A program made the translations under genes and the position numbers. Shown here one piece after another: positions 10,476 through 21,476 of a DNA stretch of 64,000 nt (its first letter is position 1; each line of letters starts with the position of its first letter). The stretch lies in NCBI GenBank assembly GCA_036971475.1, contig JBAIZL010000008.1, positions 8,574,163 to 8,638,162 of the forward strand, read 5' to 3'. The notes under the pieces are model-generated. The model did no database searches. It saw only the letters and a program-made list of their open reading frames with translations, and was not told the origin of the DNA. The DNA is from Prosapia bicincta. Taxonomy: Eukaryota > Arthropoda > Insecta > Hemiptera > Cercopidae.

Positions 10476-11205
10476 CACACAATAATTAATAGTAACACAA
10501 AATTCTAAAAAGAAACCACCTCGCCCCCAAAAAACAAACAAACAGGGAAAAGTGAACTTTGTTGTAGTCACATACACAAATAAATTTTCCATTGAGAATA
10601 CAAATAAAAAAGAAGAGTATAGGATATCATTTAAAGCTTTGACAAAATCAACAAAACATACAATACAACACAAACAAAACATATACAGTTTCAAGCCTCT
10701 GGTGTTTTTAAACTAAACTGTACAGACTGTAACAAACTATACACATGCAAACAATAAAAAATGTTTTTTTCAGTAAGTATTTTATATATTTATTTAAATT
10801 GAAATTTGTGCAAGTTGTTAATTTATTTAATAAAAATGAACATTGAAAATAAAAAAAAACTATTACTGTTAGTTACGGACAGCAACATCCAGAACGGAAA
10901 TAATTCTAAAATAACTACTCGATATAAAGTTATATTTAAAGTAGTTTAAAAAGTTTCCAAAAATATCCAGAATGGTTTTAAAACTTTCCTTATTAAACTG
11001 GCTTTGTCAGGCGAACCTAATTATAACGTCGCTATAAACGGAAATTTATTCAACCAAACATAAAGCACTTTTTGTTAAGAGCAACTTTTTAAAAATGAAG
11101 TTTACAAAACATATACTGTAATACTATTTGTTGATAACAAACTGTATTTGTGAGATAGGAAAGATATTTATACATAAATAGCAAGTACTCAGGTTAAATA
11201 GTAAC
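10476..11205. other. Non-coding DNA, nothing recognised
   Basis: AT-rich, with a short C/A-rich patch at 10515-10545. No gene or repeat family recognised. Confidence 0.5.
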
Positions 11206-11557
11206 TAACAAGAACTATAACTGTATGAAGCAACTGTGGCGTAATGTTTATTTTTAAATAAATAAAACCTCTAAACCACAAGTAACATATTTTAAGAAAT
11301 TTTATATCCGCTAATATAAATTTAACTTGTAAATTTAATTTTTGGAATCTGTTATGCTCTCTTGACCAAGAAGTCATATTTATAACTGTATGAAGCAACT
11401 GTGGCGTAGTGTTTATTTTTAAATAAATAAAACCTCTAAACCACAAGTAACATAACCTCTGAAGATGATTGCTGGGCAATCGAAATGTACATAAGGTTTA
11501 AATAAATGTTACTTGTGGTTTAGAGGTTTTATTTATTTAAAAATTAACAAGAACTAT
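11206..11557 (+). mobile_element. Small non-autonomous hammerhead element flanked by 13-bp TSDs
   Basis: A perfect 13-bp direct repeat, TAACAAGAACTAT, flanks the element (11206-11218 and 11545-11557). Inside, a ~73-bp segment containing GAAGCAACTGTGGCGTA is repeated directly at 11216 and 11381 (period 165). The second copy runs into a ~38-bp inverted repeat (11415-11452 with 11507-11544, core CCTCTAAACCACAAGTAAC), and a hammerhead lies in its loop. There is no coding capacity. Direct partial repeats, an inverted end and a hammerhead resemble a PLE or retrozyme-like derivative. The same end sequence (ACCTCT..ACCACAA) occurs in the elements at 34881-35113 and 51526-51790. Confidence 0.8.
11454..11498 (+). 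ncRNA. Hammerhead ribozyme motif, family A (best preserved)
   Basis: Stem I AACCT (11454-11458), CTGAAGA (11459-11465), extra U (11466), perfect 6-bp stem II GATTGC/GCAATC with loop TGG (11467-11481), GAA (11482-11484), self-complementary stem III ATGTACAT (11485-11492), cleavage-site A (11493), return AGGTT (11494-11498), which pairs all five bases with stem I. Every conserved core position is present apart from the one-base insertion. Predicted cleavage is 3' of 11493. Confidence 0.85.
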
Positions 11558-11705
11558 GGTTAAAGTTTTGGGTTTATACTGAGCATCAGAATAACAATCG
11601 CTGTATTATAATGTAGTTATAACAACAAAATGGAGGAATGGAGGTAACACAGACTGTACAATGATCTAAAATGAAGGATAGTAAAATATTTTCACAATAG
11701 TATGC

Positions 11706-11712
11706 CTACACA

Positions 11713-11762
<50 letters not shown>
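11706..11762. repeat. (CA)n microsatellite
   Basis: About 56 bp of CA, followed after 40 bp by a TA array. Confidence 0.95.
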
Positions 11763-11765
<3 letters not shown>

Positions 11766-11801
11766 GAGCGCGCGGTCGTGTGTTTGTGTATGTATTTATA
11801 C

Positions 11802-11804
<3 letters not shown>

Positions 11805-11851
<47 letters not shown>
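11805..11851. repeat. (TA)n microsatellite
   Basis: About 46 bp of TA. Confidence 0.95.
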
Positions 11852-11853
<2 letters not shown>

Positions 11854-11948
11854 AGAGAAACGTTAGCAAAACGGTTACAATAATGTGTTTCAATAAGACA
11901 ATTCTAAATTTATGCATTAAAGTATACTTCGGGTACCACCGCAAGGTA

Positions 11949-11999
11949 TAGCGTTGCTTGCATTTAGGTCAAATATACATAAAGTCTATTCTAATCCAA

Positions 12000-12056
<57 letters not shown>

Positions 12057-12108
12057 CTTGGATTAGAAGAGACTTTATGTATATTTGACCTAAATGCAAG
12101 CAACGCTA
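11949..12108. repeat. Inverted repeat around a (TA)n array
   Basis: Left arm 11949-11999 and right arm 12053-12108 are reverse complements (outer end TAGCGTTGCTTGCATTTAGG, inner end TAATCCAAGTA) with a few mismatches. The loop is a pure TA array (12000-12052). The right arm runs directly into a family B hammerhead, so this is probably part of the same PLE-derived insertion. Confidence 0.85.
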
Positions 12109-12116
12109 TGCTGAAT

Positions 12117-12161
12117 ATTCCTGATGATGTTGGTACTGTTAGCCAACGAAAAGCTTTGAAT
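12117..12161 (+). ncRNA. Hammerhead ribozyme motif, family B
   Basis: Stem I ATTC (12117-12120), CTGATGA (12121-12127), extra U (12128), stem II GTTGG/CCAAC (12129-12133 with 12143-12147, 9-nt loop), GAA (12148-12150), stem III AAGCTT (12151-12156), cleavage-site T (12157), return GAAT (12158-12161). The downstream sequence to about 12235 matches the outer arm of the palindrome at 9254-9422. In the frame CCT GAT GAT it reads PDDVGTVSQRKAL, similar to other PLE protein tails here. Confidence 0.8.
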
Positions 12162-12239
12162 TGTAAATTCAATTATAATTTTTGTATTTGTATTTTGACT
12201 TAGTTCTTTATTAATACACAAGACTACATATTGCGAATA

Positions 12240-13277
12240 TATATAGTTTTTTCTAATCCACTGCCGTTCCAAATACTTGTGTCTGTCTTTGGTCCTAAAG
12301 TAAGACCTTATGGTTCACATTGTGCGAAACTATAAAACAAGGTATATTAGCAACTGTTTTATATCGACAGAGGTTTTGAGATAGTGAAGATAGCCGAAAT
12401 ATTGAACTGGACAGAGTATTTTGGTGACTTTAAAATCTGAAACATTAAATGCCTAAATCTATTAAGTTTTCTTACTTTTCTATTAGGCAAATAAATAAGA
12501 TAGTTTCAGTAATTCTGTATTCATTATCCTGCGTCACACTTTGGCTGGAAGCGCTCTTCAAAACGAGAATTGACTTTTCCTTTTTTAACACAGAATCGAT
12601 GTAATCTCGATCACAGTCAGCATTAAGCGTCTTAAGAAATATTAAAAATATCAATGAACCTTACAAAGAATATCATGATATGATAACATTAAACATGATC
12701 ACAATGACTTTGTTTGTTATCGCTGACCTGTTTTTATTGCTTGGCATTATAATACTGGCAGACGTCATTAAAATTTACATTTAATGTAACACCACTTGGA
12801 AGGCATTTTTGTATTACCTACTCGTACTAAGATAATCCCCAACTCCCACCTCATCTCAAATGTTTTATTATATCGGCGTATCTCATCCGTTGTTTAATTT
12901 TGTGTTCTCTTTGTTACTTCAGTCCACTTTGTAGCGTTCATTTTAACTTTATACTATTCCTGAGTACTTTATTTCTTTTGAGCATATTGTGAAAAGTCAC
13001 GTCGTTTGAAAAATACAAAATCCTTATATTGTAGCATCAACCTTTTTGTTAAACTCTGTGAGCTAAATACGAGTAGGCCTATTTATACGTAAGATGAAGC
13101 TCTTAATAGGTCAAATAAATATTTCCAACTTTTTTTGTTGCTAAATTTCTACTAAACGTTTACTGTAGGATACAATCCGTAAGTTCTTCACTTGCATCGT
13201 TTCACTTACAATATTTTAGTGCGATACTGTAACATACCAACAAATATATAAACGTAGATTGGTTTATTTCTTACATT
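12240..13277. other. Non-coding DNA, weak hammerhead-like trace
   Basis: No gene. GTGAAGATAGCCGAAAT at 12384-12400 resembles a hammerhead with a mutated first core base and no stem II. One TAGGCCTA palindrome at 13074-13081. Confidence 0.45.
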
Positions 13278-13513
13278 TGTGCAACGGTATGAATTGCTGA
13301 CGACAGCGTTAAGTGAACTCATTGCCAAGTAAAGGTAAATCGATAACTCAGTTAGTTTTTTACTTGACAACTTTAACTGAATGTGTTCATTACAAGCTTC
13401 CATCTAAGCTTAACAGCCACAACTTCAATCAGGATTACTTTATGCACGAGTAAAACAAGTAATATTAGCGTTTTGCCAAGTGTTTTGTTTAAATTTCCCA
13501 TTACGTAACAAAG
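13278..13513 (+). repeat. Dispersed repeat, part 1, copy 2
   Basis: Partner of 1337-1595, same orientation, heavily substituted but collinear (CGACAGCG, TCATTGCCAAGTAA, TTTATGCACGAGT, AAATTTCCCATTACG). See that entry. Confidence 0.65.
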
Positions 13514-13686
13514 TGGGAGCATTTTCTTAGAAAGTCATAATATATTGTTACACTCCACCTTTGAAATAAATTTTACTATTGAATTCTCGACAAAATAAAA
13601 ACAAAACAAAATCTTGGTATTTTCTTCCTCTGTTACTGAGAGATGGGGAAAATATATCTTATCACATCCTCCCTATACATTAGAGG

Positions 13687-13847
13687 TAGGGGAGAGAGAT
13701 ATAGATAGATAAATAGATAGAGAAAGAAGGAAAGCGAGAGAGAGAGAGAGAGAGAGGGAGGGAGAGAGAGAGAAAGAGAGATAGAGAAAGAGAGAAAGAG
13801 AGAGAGAGAGTGTGAGAGAGAGAAGGGGGGAGAGAGAGGAGGAGAAA
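13687..13847 (+). repeat. (GA)n polypurine tract
   Basis: About 160 bp, almost entirely purine on the plus strand, with GATA interruptions at the 5' end and GGGGGG at ~13825. Such mirror-like tracts can form triplex DNA; whether this one does is unknown. Confidence 0.9.
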
Positions 13848-14120
13848 TACTTTTAAATCCTATTCAATCACGTATAGGTTGCTAAATAAATAATATACCT
13901 GTTGCTTGAATAGAAACGTTTGACACAAAAATAAAATATTTTTTCAAACGTCTGTATTATAGAATATAAAATGCCTCAATTTTTTAAATTATTTATTACA
14001 TATTAGAAAAATAATAGTAGCTTTATTACAGTAAAAATACTTTTCATGTGTAAACTTGTTGCTTGAATAACACGTATATTACAAAATATCTACCATAAAA
14101 CAACACAACGTGTAGGTAAA

Positions 14121-14353
14121 CTAATCTCTTGTTAAACAGGTCTGTTTGGCTGCTATGACTTGCAACAATTAGTTTGCAAATTAAACAGGATTAACTTAGT
14201 AAGTATATTAATAAATAATATATCTGAAAAAACGTAGTAGTTGTAGAGCATATACCAGTTTAGTTATTTAGTCCTTGATCTCACTAGTTGTTGGAAAGGT
14301 AACACGACGAGTTTAGTACTTGAAAGAAACTTTAGTTTATGCTAACGTAATAC
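14121..14353 (+). repeat. Dispersed repeat, part 2, copy 2
   Basis: Diverged partner of 4071-4275. In copy 1 the two parts are ~2.5 kb apart; here they are ~0.6 kb apart, so one copy has gained or the other lost about 1.9 kb. Confidence 0.55.
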
Positions 14354-16414
14354 AAAATTCGAAGTAAAATTCAAGAAACTTGTCTTCGAGGATCTCTACC
14401 AAAACGACCGCTACTCGACGACTCTCTCTACAAGACTCTACTAGGCGACTCACTTTTATTTAATTCAAAACTATACCGTAACAATCAAGCTTTGCCCGCA
14501 TAGCGGTTTGGTAAGTGCTGGTCTCTCTTCGTGAGAATTAGAACCTTGTGTTATCGGAGCTATATAGCTGTAATATAACTTGATGCTTTTCGGTAATATA
14601 AAACAAAACGTTAAAACTTCAAGAAGGTGAAAATAAAAAGGTCGTTAATGTATCTGATTACAGCTCTCTATATGATAATGAAATATGTTTGAAGGAAACA
14701 AGCTAGTTTATTGCGTGAAAATAACAAGTCAAAATATATATTGTTTTAACTGGTGAAAGAAAAAGACTTTATCCAATTCTAAATAGATTAAAGTAGTGAT
14801 AAAAGTTATCCAGGTATACTAATGAGCAAACTGCAAAGTGCAGGCTTTGGATAGAAATAGAATGTAAACACGAAGAAACCATATTATTCCTTCCGCTGTA
14901 CTGTCGATTGCCTATCTTACACTACCGACACTGTAAGAATATTCAACTTTTCTTTTTCCATTTTCTTACCTCTAATCAAACAGTAGCTGCAAATACTATC
15001 AGTGGAATGCTTTTTTTCAACCTCATTTTCTAAAAACAATCAGGTTTGACATCGGTACCATAATTTAAAGGCAATACGAGTAAAGTTTTCTTCCTTCGAC
15101 AAAAAGGAGCTGTTTTCTTATAGGAAATAGCTCTATGTAAAAAATCCGTGAGACATGTATTAAATATGTTACATAAAGTGTATCCTTTAATAGTGGGCCA
15201 AGTTTATTGAACATATATATTTCCTTGAGTTTTAAAATGACAATGAAATCATACTATTGTAACTGGATATGAAGCTCGTTTGGTATGGGATTTAGGGAAA
15301 GTGGGAGATTGATATACCTTCGTAAGAGGGGTAGTTTTTTGAAGCAGACTTTCTTCACTCTAATATGTTTTCAAGTTACAAGTAATAAAAGCAGCTTCTA
15401 TTTCACAGCACCAATCAATGTTGCCGTTTGGGCAAAATGTGCACTGAGACTCTGAAACCTTGATAGTTTTTGGCACAAATATTTATCTAGTGGAGCGCAA
15501 AAGCTACTGAACAGTAACAACAAGAACAAACATAAGTACAGTAACGTTTTAAATGGTGGCATTTTTCAACTGAATAAAACTTACTTTATTTTCTTTAAGA
15601 TATAGTTTTCCTACATTATAATCTAATTAAGCTAAAATATTTAAAACAAAGACGGAAAGAAAGAGTAAAGAAGTAGAAGAGAAACAGAGAAAATCCTTTA
15701 CGAAGAAACAAATCTATAAGAGGATTCTACATTGAAGATAAAATGTCGAAATAGGATTTGACCTGGGCGAAGTTTGTTGAGCACAGTGATAAATGAATAT
15801 ACCAGACGTCGGTGAGATAACTTTAGGCCTCACAAGACACGAATATCTGGTAAGGAACTTCTGTTCTTATAAAACGTAGATTAAAATACGTGTGTCTGGA
15901 ATTATTCGCCGTGAGAAATATAATGCAAACAGATGGCAATGGAAAACAGTCCCACAGTTCGTGAACCGTAATTTCTATTAAAGAACTGAACCAATGGATA
16001 AACACGTCTTTGTAATCCCGATGCAGAGTAGATCTCTAAACATCGTTTCTAAACACGCTATTTAGCCTACTCTATTGCGCCCACTGTTGTGGAAACGATC
16101 ATAGCTTGGTTATAGACCTCCCGATTTTAAATCAATCTTAATAATAAATTGCAGGACGTGTTTGAATTTCATCTGACTACCTGATTACTGGAGAAGGAGG
16201 CCACATATGAGTATCTAACAATTTACAAAAATAGCTATCACGCCGCTAACTATAAACCCTTTTATAAATACATTTGTCTGTTAAAGGAACAATAGGATAG
16301 ATATACATCAGATAGCTTTGTAACTATAGCTGATTAATAACCCCCACTTCAAAATATAAAGCTACTCCTTTTCCAAAATTTCTTCAATAGACTTTTTGTT
16401 CTCCTTAACTACTC
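14354..16414. other. Non-coding DNA, nothing recognised
   Basis: AT-rich, with slightly more mixed composition around 14390-14560 and 15820-16100. The minus frame 15823-16005 has no domain. No RNA gene that I can support. Confidence 0.5.
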
Positions 16415-16452
16415 GCCCCTCTCTCTCCATCCCTCTCTCTTTCTCTCTCTCT

Positions 16453-16512
<60 letters not shown>
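16415..16512 (+). repeat. (CT)n polypyrimidine tract
   Basis: About 98 bp, nearly all pyrimidine on the plus strand. It is complementary in type to the purine tract at 13687-13847. Confidence 0.9.
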
Positions 16513-16686
16513 AAATCATATATAAGCAAAGTATTTGTTCCCTGTAAGATAGAAACCGATACATAAGACAGATCTGCAACAGCAGCAGTTTAACCAACTT
16601 TGTAAAATATATATAGAGTTTTTCCCACAATTTTCTCAATAGCCTTTTAATTTTTCCTAATTACAGCTTCTTTTATCACTCTATCG

Positions 16687-16687
<1 letters not shown>

Positions 16688-16747
<60 letters not shown>
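16688..16747. repeat. (TA)n microsatellite
   Basis: About 60 bp of TA with one TGTA interruption near the end. Confidence 0.95.
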
Positions 16748-16784
16748 GAATATCAAATGTGTTTTCCTGTTAGAATATTTTTAA

Positions 16785-16900
16785 GATCAAATAATATACA
16801 CAAATACAGGAATATTTAATTTATTGAACAATAAACTCAAAGCTTTGAGTTTTTTGTTCAATAAATTAAATATTCCTGTATTTGTGTATATTATTTGATC
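16785..16900. mobile_element. 116-bp palindrome, probably a PLE end
   Basis: Arms run from GATCAAATAATATACAC (16785) to GTGTATATTATTTGATC (ending 16900), with about 46 paired bases and a ~24-bp centre containing CAAAGCTTTG. The centre and the CCTGTATTTGTGTAT arm resemble the region downstream of family B hammerheads (AAAGCTTTGAATT, then CTTGTATTTGTATTTT). TA arrays flank it on both sides. No complete hammerhead remains. Confidence 0.7.
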
Positions 16901-16920
16901 ATAAATATATATATATATAT

Positions 16921-18504
16921 CTGATTCTAATATTAAGTGACACAATTTTAATCTCAACTTCCATATAAATAATTCATACGAATAGGCCTAAATACTTAGT
17001 ATTGCTATCTGAGTTTTTGTATTTCCATACTTTTAAACAGTGGAAAAAACTTCTAAATAGAATAGACTATTTGGTGATATTTTAGCCTTTAAAAGATAAT
17101 AAATTTGTATAGAGTCTAGAAAATATAAAGGAAAACTTACCTAATAACACTCCTTTTTAAAATATGATCATTACCCTATTTACGTCCCAGTTAAACTGAG
17201 CGTTTACAAACCGATAGCAAAAACAACGTTATAGTCATGAACAAATACATTCATTATTCTAAATTTAAAAGAAAGAAACATTTTTTTTCACATTGGGATG
17301 GACGTCAAGCTCAATGTAGTGTATAAAGTGGTGATATATTATCTCTTGCGAAAAGCCTCAAGGGGGTGTTTTACCATTATTCCAGAACTCCACTCCTATC
17401 CGAGGTGCATACGTTGTTATCTCCACGTCGCAACGTAAATACTTGGCTATTTCATGTGTTTGCGACTGTCTGATGAACTATGTATTATCAACATTACTGA
17501 CACCTAATGTTTTAAGTGTAAAATGTTGTTTAATGTATTTATATTCTATATACTGACATAGTTTAAAATTTGTTTCATTTGAATCTTTAATATACAGACT
17601 ATTGTTGAAATTTTAATATATCTAAGAATTTTAGTTAATCGTAATAAACTTAATTATTTCATAACGTTTGATATATATGGTAATATTTGTGAATGGTAAA
17701 ACACTATTTCAGAAAAGAAATATATCATCAAATTGTGGACATATATAATTAGACAATTCTTAGTCACCGGCAGAGAGTGGATCTATTGCAGTACGTTCCA
17801 AGCTACCCTGGAGTTACCCCTGCGAGATTAAGGTCGGGGAGTATTGTACTCAGTAGGGAGTAATACCCAGTAGCCACGCCATTTTGAAGTATTATAATAA
17901 TATTCAGCCTAGATAAATATATTAAAAATTTAATACCTTTATTTAAAAAAATATGTTTAACACTTAATTTATATATTAAGTTAGTTAATATTTAAATCTA
18001 GTTAATATTTTTGAATATCTAAACATGTAATAAATATAAATGAAATATAATATTGTTATTTTGGAAATTAAAACATGCGAAATTGTGAAGAATTAAGATA
18101 TTTATCATCTGAAACTTTCAGTTTTACTCAAGTATACAATTGAGTAACAGAAAGTGTATTTTTCAGCCCGGACAAGCTCAATTCATTGATTTAACTTCAA
18201 CCAATATTCAATACGTATTTTTATCTTTGGTGACATAGATTCATACCAGTACAGTAATCATGCTAAAAGTTACCATAGGAGCAGAACACACATTTTATAA
18301 ATATATGTAACTTAATTAACTAAATTCAATACTTTACAAATCTATTAAAACTTTTTTTTTGTAGAAAAGTAAATATGTTATACCTTATATGTCATAGATT
18401 TGAATTACCTAATAATATTTACGTACATAAAATCTTTCACTTATTCAAATACGATATATGTCAAAATTTCAAAGCACTCGTTGACGAACTTGGGAAATTT
18501 ATAG
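16921..18504. other. Non-coding DNA, nothing recognised
   Basis: Contains TAGGCCTA at 16983-16990. No gene or element recognised. A mildly GC-richer stretch at 17760-17880 has no coding frame. Confidence 0.5.
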
Positions 18505-18543
18505 TTAACTAGGATATGATATTGTGTGAGATATCCTAGTTAA
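18505..18543. repeat. Perfect 13-bp hairpin
   Basis: TTAACTAGGATAT (18505-18517) pairs perfectly with ATATCCTAGTTAA (18531-18543) across a 13-nt loop. No T-run follows, and in a metazoan it is not a terminator. Origin unknown. Confidence 0.8.
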
Positions 18544-21432
18544 ATTAAAGTGCGAAATAAATGTCTACCCTAAAGACGAGCTTTGATTATCGTAAAAATT
18601 AAAAATTTCTTCCGAATGTGTAATTTCATAAACCTAGTTCTCTTCCTTGTGTGAAAATGTAAGTTCTATAGAGTCTAAATTGACACCCTTCACATACTGG
18701 AACGTTTGATTCATTAATACATTTTCCCCTGCTGTTATAAGGAGCTTGGAACAAATAACCTAATAATGGTAAATATAATTTTGTTTTGTAAGTAACGTTT
18801 ATAGACAACATAACATATGGAATAAAACAAAGGGTATGTTGTGAGGTTAAATTAAAGCTATGGCAGTTCTTAACCTGGCATTTATATCAAATAATTTGTT
18901 TTAAAGATATATTTTTTTACTAAAAGAATTTATTTTAGAGTAGAGAAATAAATATGCCTGCAAATATGTGTTCCAAATCGGTCTTAACAGAGTTTTATCT
19001 TCTGGTAAATCAATACAAGGGTGAAAAATAACTAATATACTCGTACATAACGGCGTCCATTCATGTCTTGGGGAATAATATATGTCACATATACATAAGT
19101 CTAAGAACTTTAGAATATAGTTCTGGGATATTTTACTATTGCACAGTGGTGGTTTATGTAATGCCCTGAAGGATTGTTTCAATGTTAAATCATAAATGAT
19201 ATGACGTAGATTCAAACCTTACAAAATCTTATAAACATGTTTCCTTTTGTCTTTGTAAAGATGGAGGTTTTGAATTATAAAAAGCACAGCCAAAACAAAA
19301 GTATCTGAGCTTGTCTACCATAAGTTCCTTTTAGTTCTCGGTTTCCATTAATTATCAATTCTTGTAGTGGATCTATTGGTGTTTAAATCTTAACAAGTTT
19401 GGTTCTTAAAAGAAAGCTGTTCATTTCGCTCATGGTATCTGAATCATTGTCTCTTTAGTTCCCAAATTAATTCTCGATAATAAGTTTAGATTAAATTATT
19501 TGTTTAACATTTATATTGTGCTACTAATTTATCATTCATGATTTTAATTTCTTTTTTGCTGTTTATAGAAAACTTTACTAATTTTATTCTTTAGCTTCTT
19601 TAAAATAATTTTAACTTTTATTAAAGTTTAGTACAAATTGTTGCATCAAAGGTTTTCAGCATGTATTTATCTCTTTTATAAGCATGCGGTGAAGGGGTGT
19701 TTAGAATTAGACCCCCGGAAAGATTTAAAATAGGTTTTATATCTTCTGAAAAGTACTTTAATTTCCTCGTTCTATGAAGAAACTTCATGAATGTTACAAA
19801 CTCTTAGAAAGAATTTAAAACATTATTAGATCGAAATAGTTTCCAAATAAAAATTGTTTCCAGAAACCTTTTATCCTTTCATATAGCCACGTACAATCTG
19901 TAATGAACTTGTATGTGCGAGGATTCGTCTGGTGATGGACGTTTATTTGAGGAAAAGCTTAAATTGCTTATATCCAAGACAGAGTCATCTAATCGAAGAG
20001 GATAAAGCTTTTAACGGGCTTTCAAAGAAGTATCGTTAACTCAATGCTTATTTGTAGATTTGTAGTTTGTGAAAACGAAAATCTGAAGATTGCCTTTAAA
20101 GCCTTGATATTGCTCGCAAGCTTTTAATCTTATTTCCCGAATAAATACCACCCATATAATGTACTCAAATGTTTTCATTAAAAACTCTTTCAATTTGAAA
20201 TATATCTAAAATACGCTAAGAATGAAATCAACCTATTTTTTCAACTTATGTTTAATTTTAAGTTGTAAAATGGCGCGAAGTAGCGTTTAATTTAAAACAA
20301 TAATTGTAGAGAGTGTACTGTGGTTGTTTCTTGGGATACTGGATAATATCTTTGAAAGGGCAAAACCCACAGAAAGGGATTCGTATCTGTAATAATGATT
20401 TATTGGTTTAACTTTTTGGTCCCCACTAAATTATGGTCCTTTGAAGTTTTTAGTTAATCTCAGGATTAGAGACCTCATTATAACTATGAATTAAATAATC
20501 TCTGTAATTTATCACTTTAACTTGTCTTTTGGTTTTATAACGATCTTAAACAATAGCAAAGTGAATTCGAAGTAAATTCAAAAGTATCACGGTTCCTAAA
20601 ATAATTCCTCAAGTTGTTGATAAAATACCTTTTATTGATCCACTCAGTTGCAAATTCCTTTGAACATGTTACCCTTTAATGTTAATACAGTTTTCAAATA
20701 ATAAATCAATATCTAAATTTCATGAATTAATTTTAGTTTTATATGGGAAAAAACCTTTCACAAATGAGGTAAGATAGCAATATTGTTATCTCGTCATATT
20801 TGGTTTAAAATAAGTGATAACATATTCTTTCATAAAACAGCTGATTTTATGTTGTAAGTTATGTGGTAAAACAGCTGTTTTAACTAATAAGTTATGTCAC
20901 TTTATTTGTATTAATGGTAATCATTTAATAAAAAGTAACTAAAATAAAGTTTTTCTTTGTTGACTTAATTAGGAATTAACGTGAAACAATTTTTGTTTCA
21001 ATTACTTGTCTATAATTTGATTCCTCAATGAGATGCCCAGAGAAAATATACTGTGCAAATTTATTGCTTAATGTATAAATCCAGCATAGGCTATAAAGAA
21101 GCTAAATTTACACTGACCCTATAGATGCGTTTGAAAGCCTATCCACTATTCACTATTAACATCCACTCACGCTAATTGACGGTATTGGATAATATATAGG
21201 AGTCCATTTTCGTTGTAAAGGTTTCAATTAATATGGAATGTGTCCTATATAGAGAACACTTTGGACTGGAAACTCTGTTGAAATAATTTTATCTTTAACG
21301 AGAAAATAAAATATTGCTTTAAATGAATAAAGCTGTGTTATGTGTTCATTGTATTATTTGTAGAAAAGTGGAAAGTGTATGCGACACTTTGGTATTTCAT
21401 TTGTTTTTGTTATTTGGATTTGTCTGAACAAT

Positions 21433-21434
<2 letters not shown>
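18544..21434. other. Non-coding DNA, nothing recognised
   Basis: Nearly 3 kb of AT-rich sequence without a supported frame. A short segment at 20838-20870 (CAGCTGATTTTATGTT then GTTATG) recurs at 29390 and 47307, suggesting a small unrecognised interspersed repeat. Confidence 0.5.

Positions 21435-21472
<38 letters not shown>
21435..21472 (+). repeat. (CT)n microsatellite
   Basis: About 38 bp of CT dinucleotide. Confidence 0.95.

Positions 21473-21476
<4 letters not shown>

Noticed and set aside
12384..12400. GTGAAGATAGCCGAAAT as a hammerhead
   Set aside because: The first core base is changed and there is no room for stem II; at best a relic.
14492..14560. tRNA-like segment (TAGCGGTTTGGTAAG, then TCTC/GAGA around a 7-nt loop)
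   Set aside because: No acceptor stem, no proper B box and no U33; too weak for a tRNA or tRNA-derived SINE call.
13687..16512. GA tract and CT tract as inverted arms of one element
   Set aside because: They are simple-sequence tracts with no shared flanks; complementarity is expected of any GA/CT pair.
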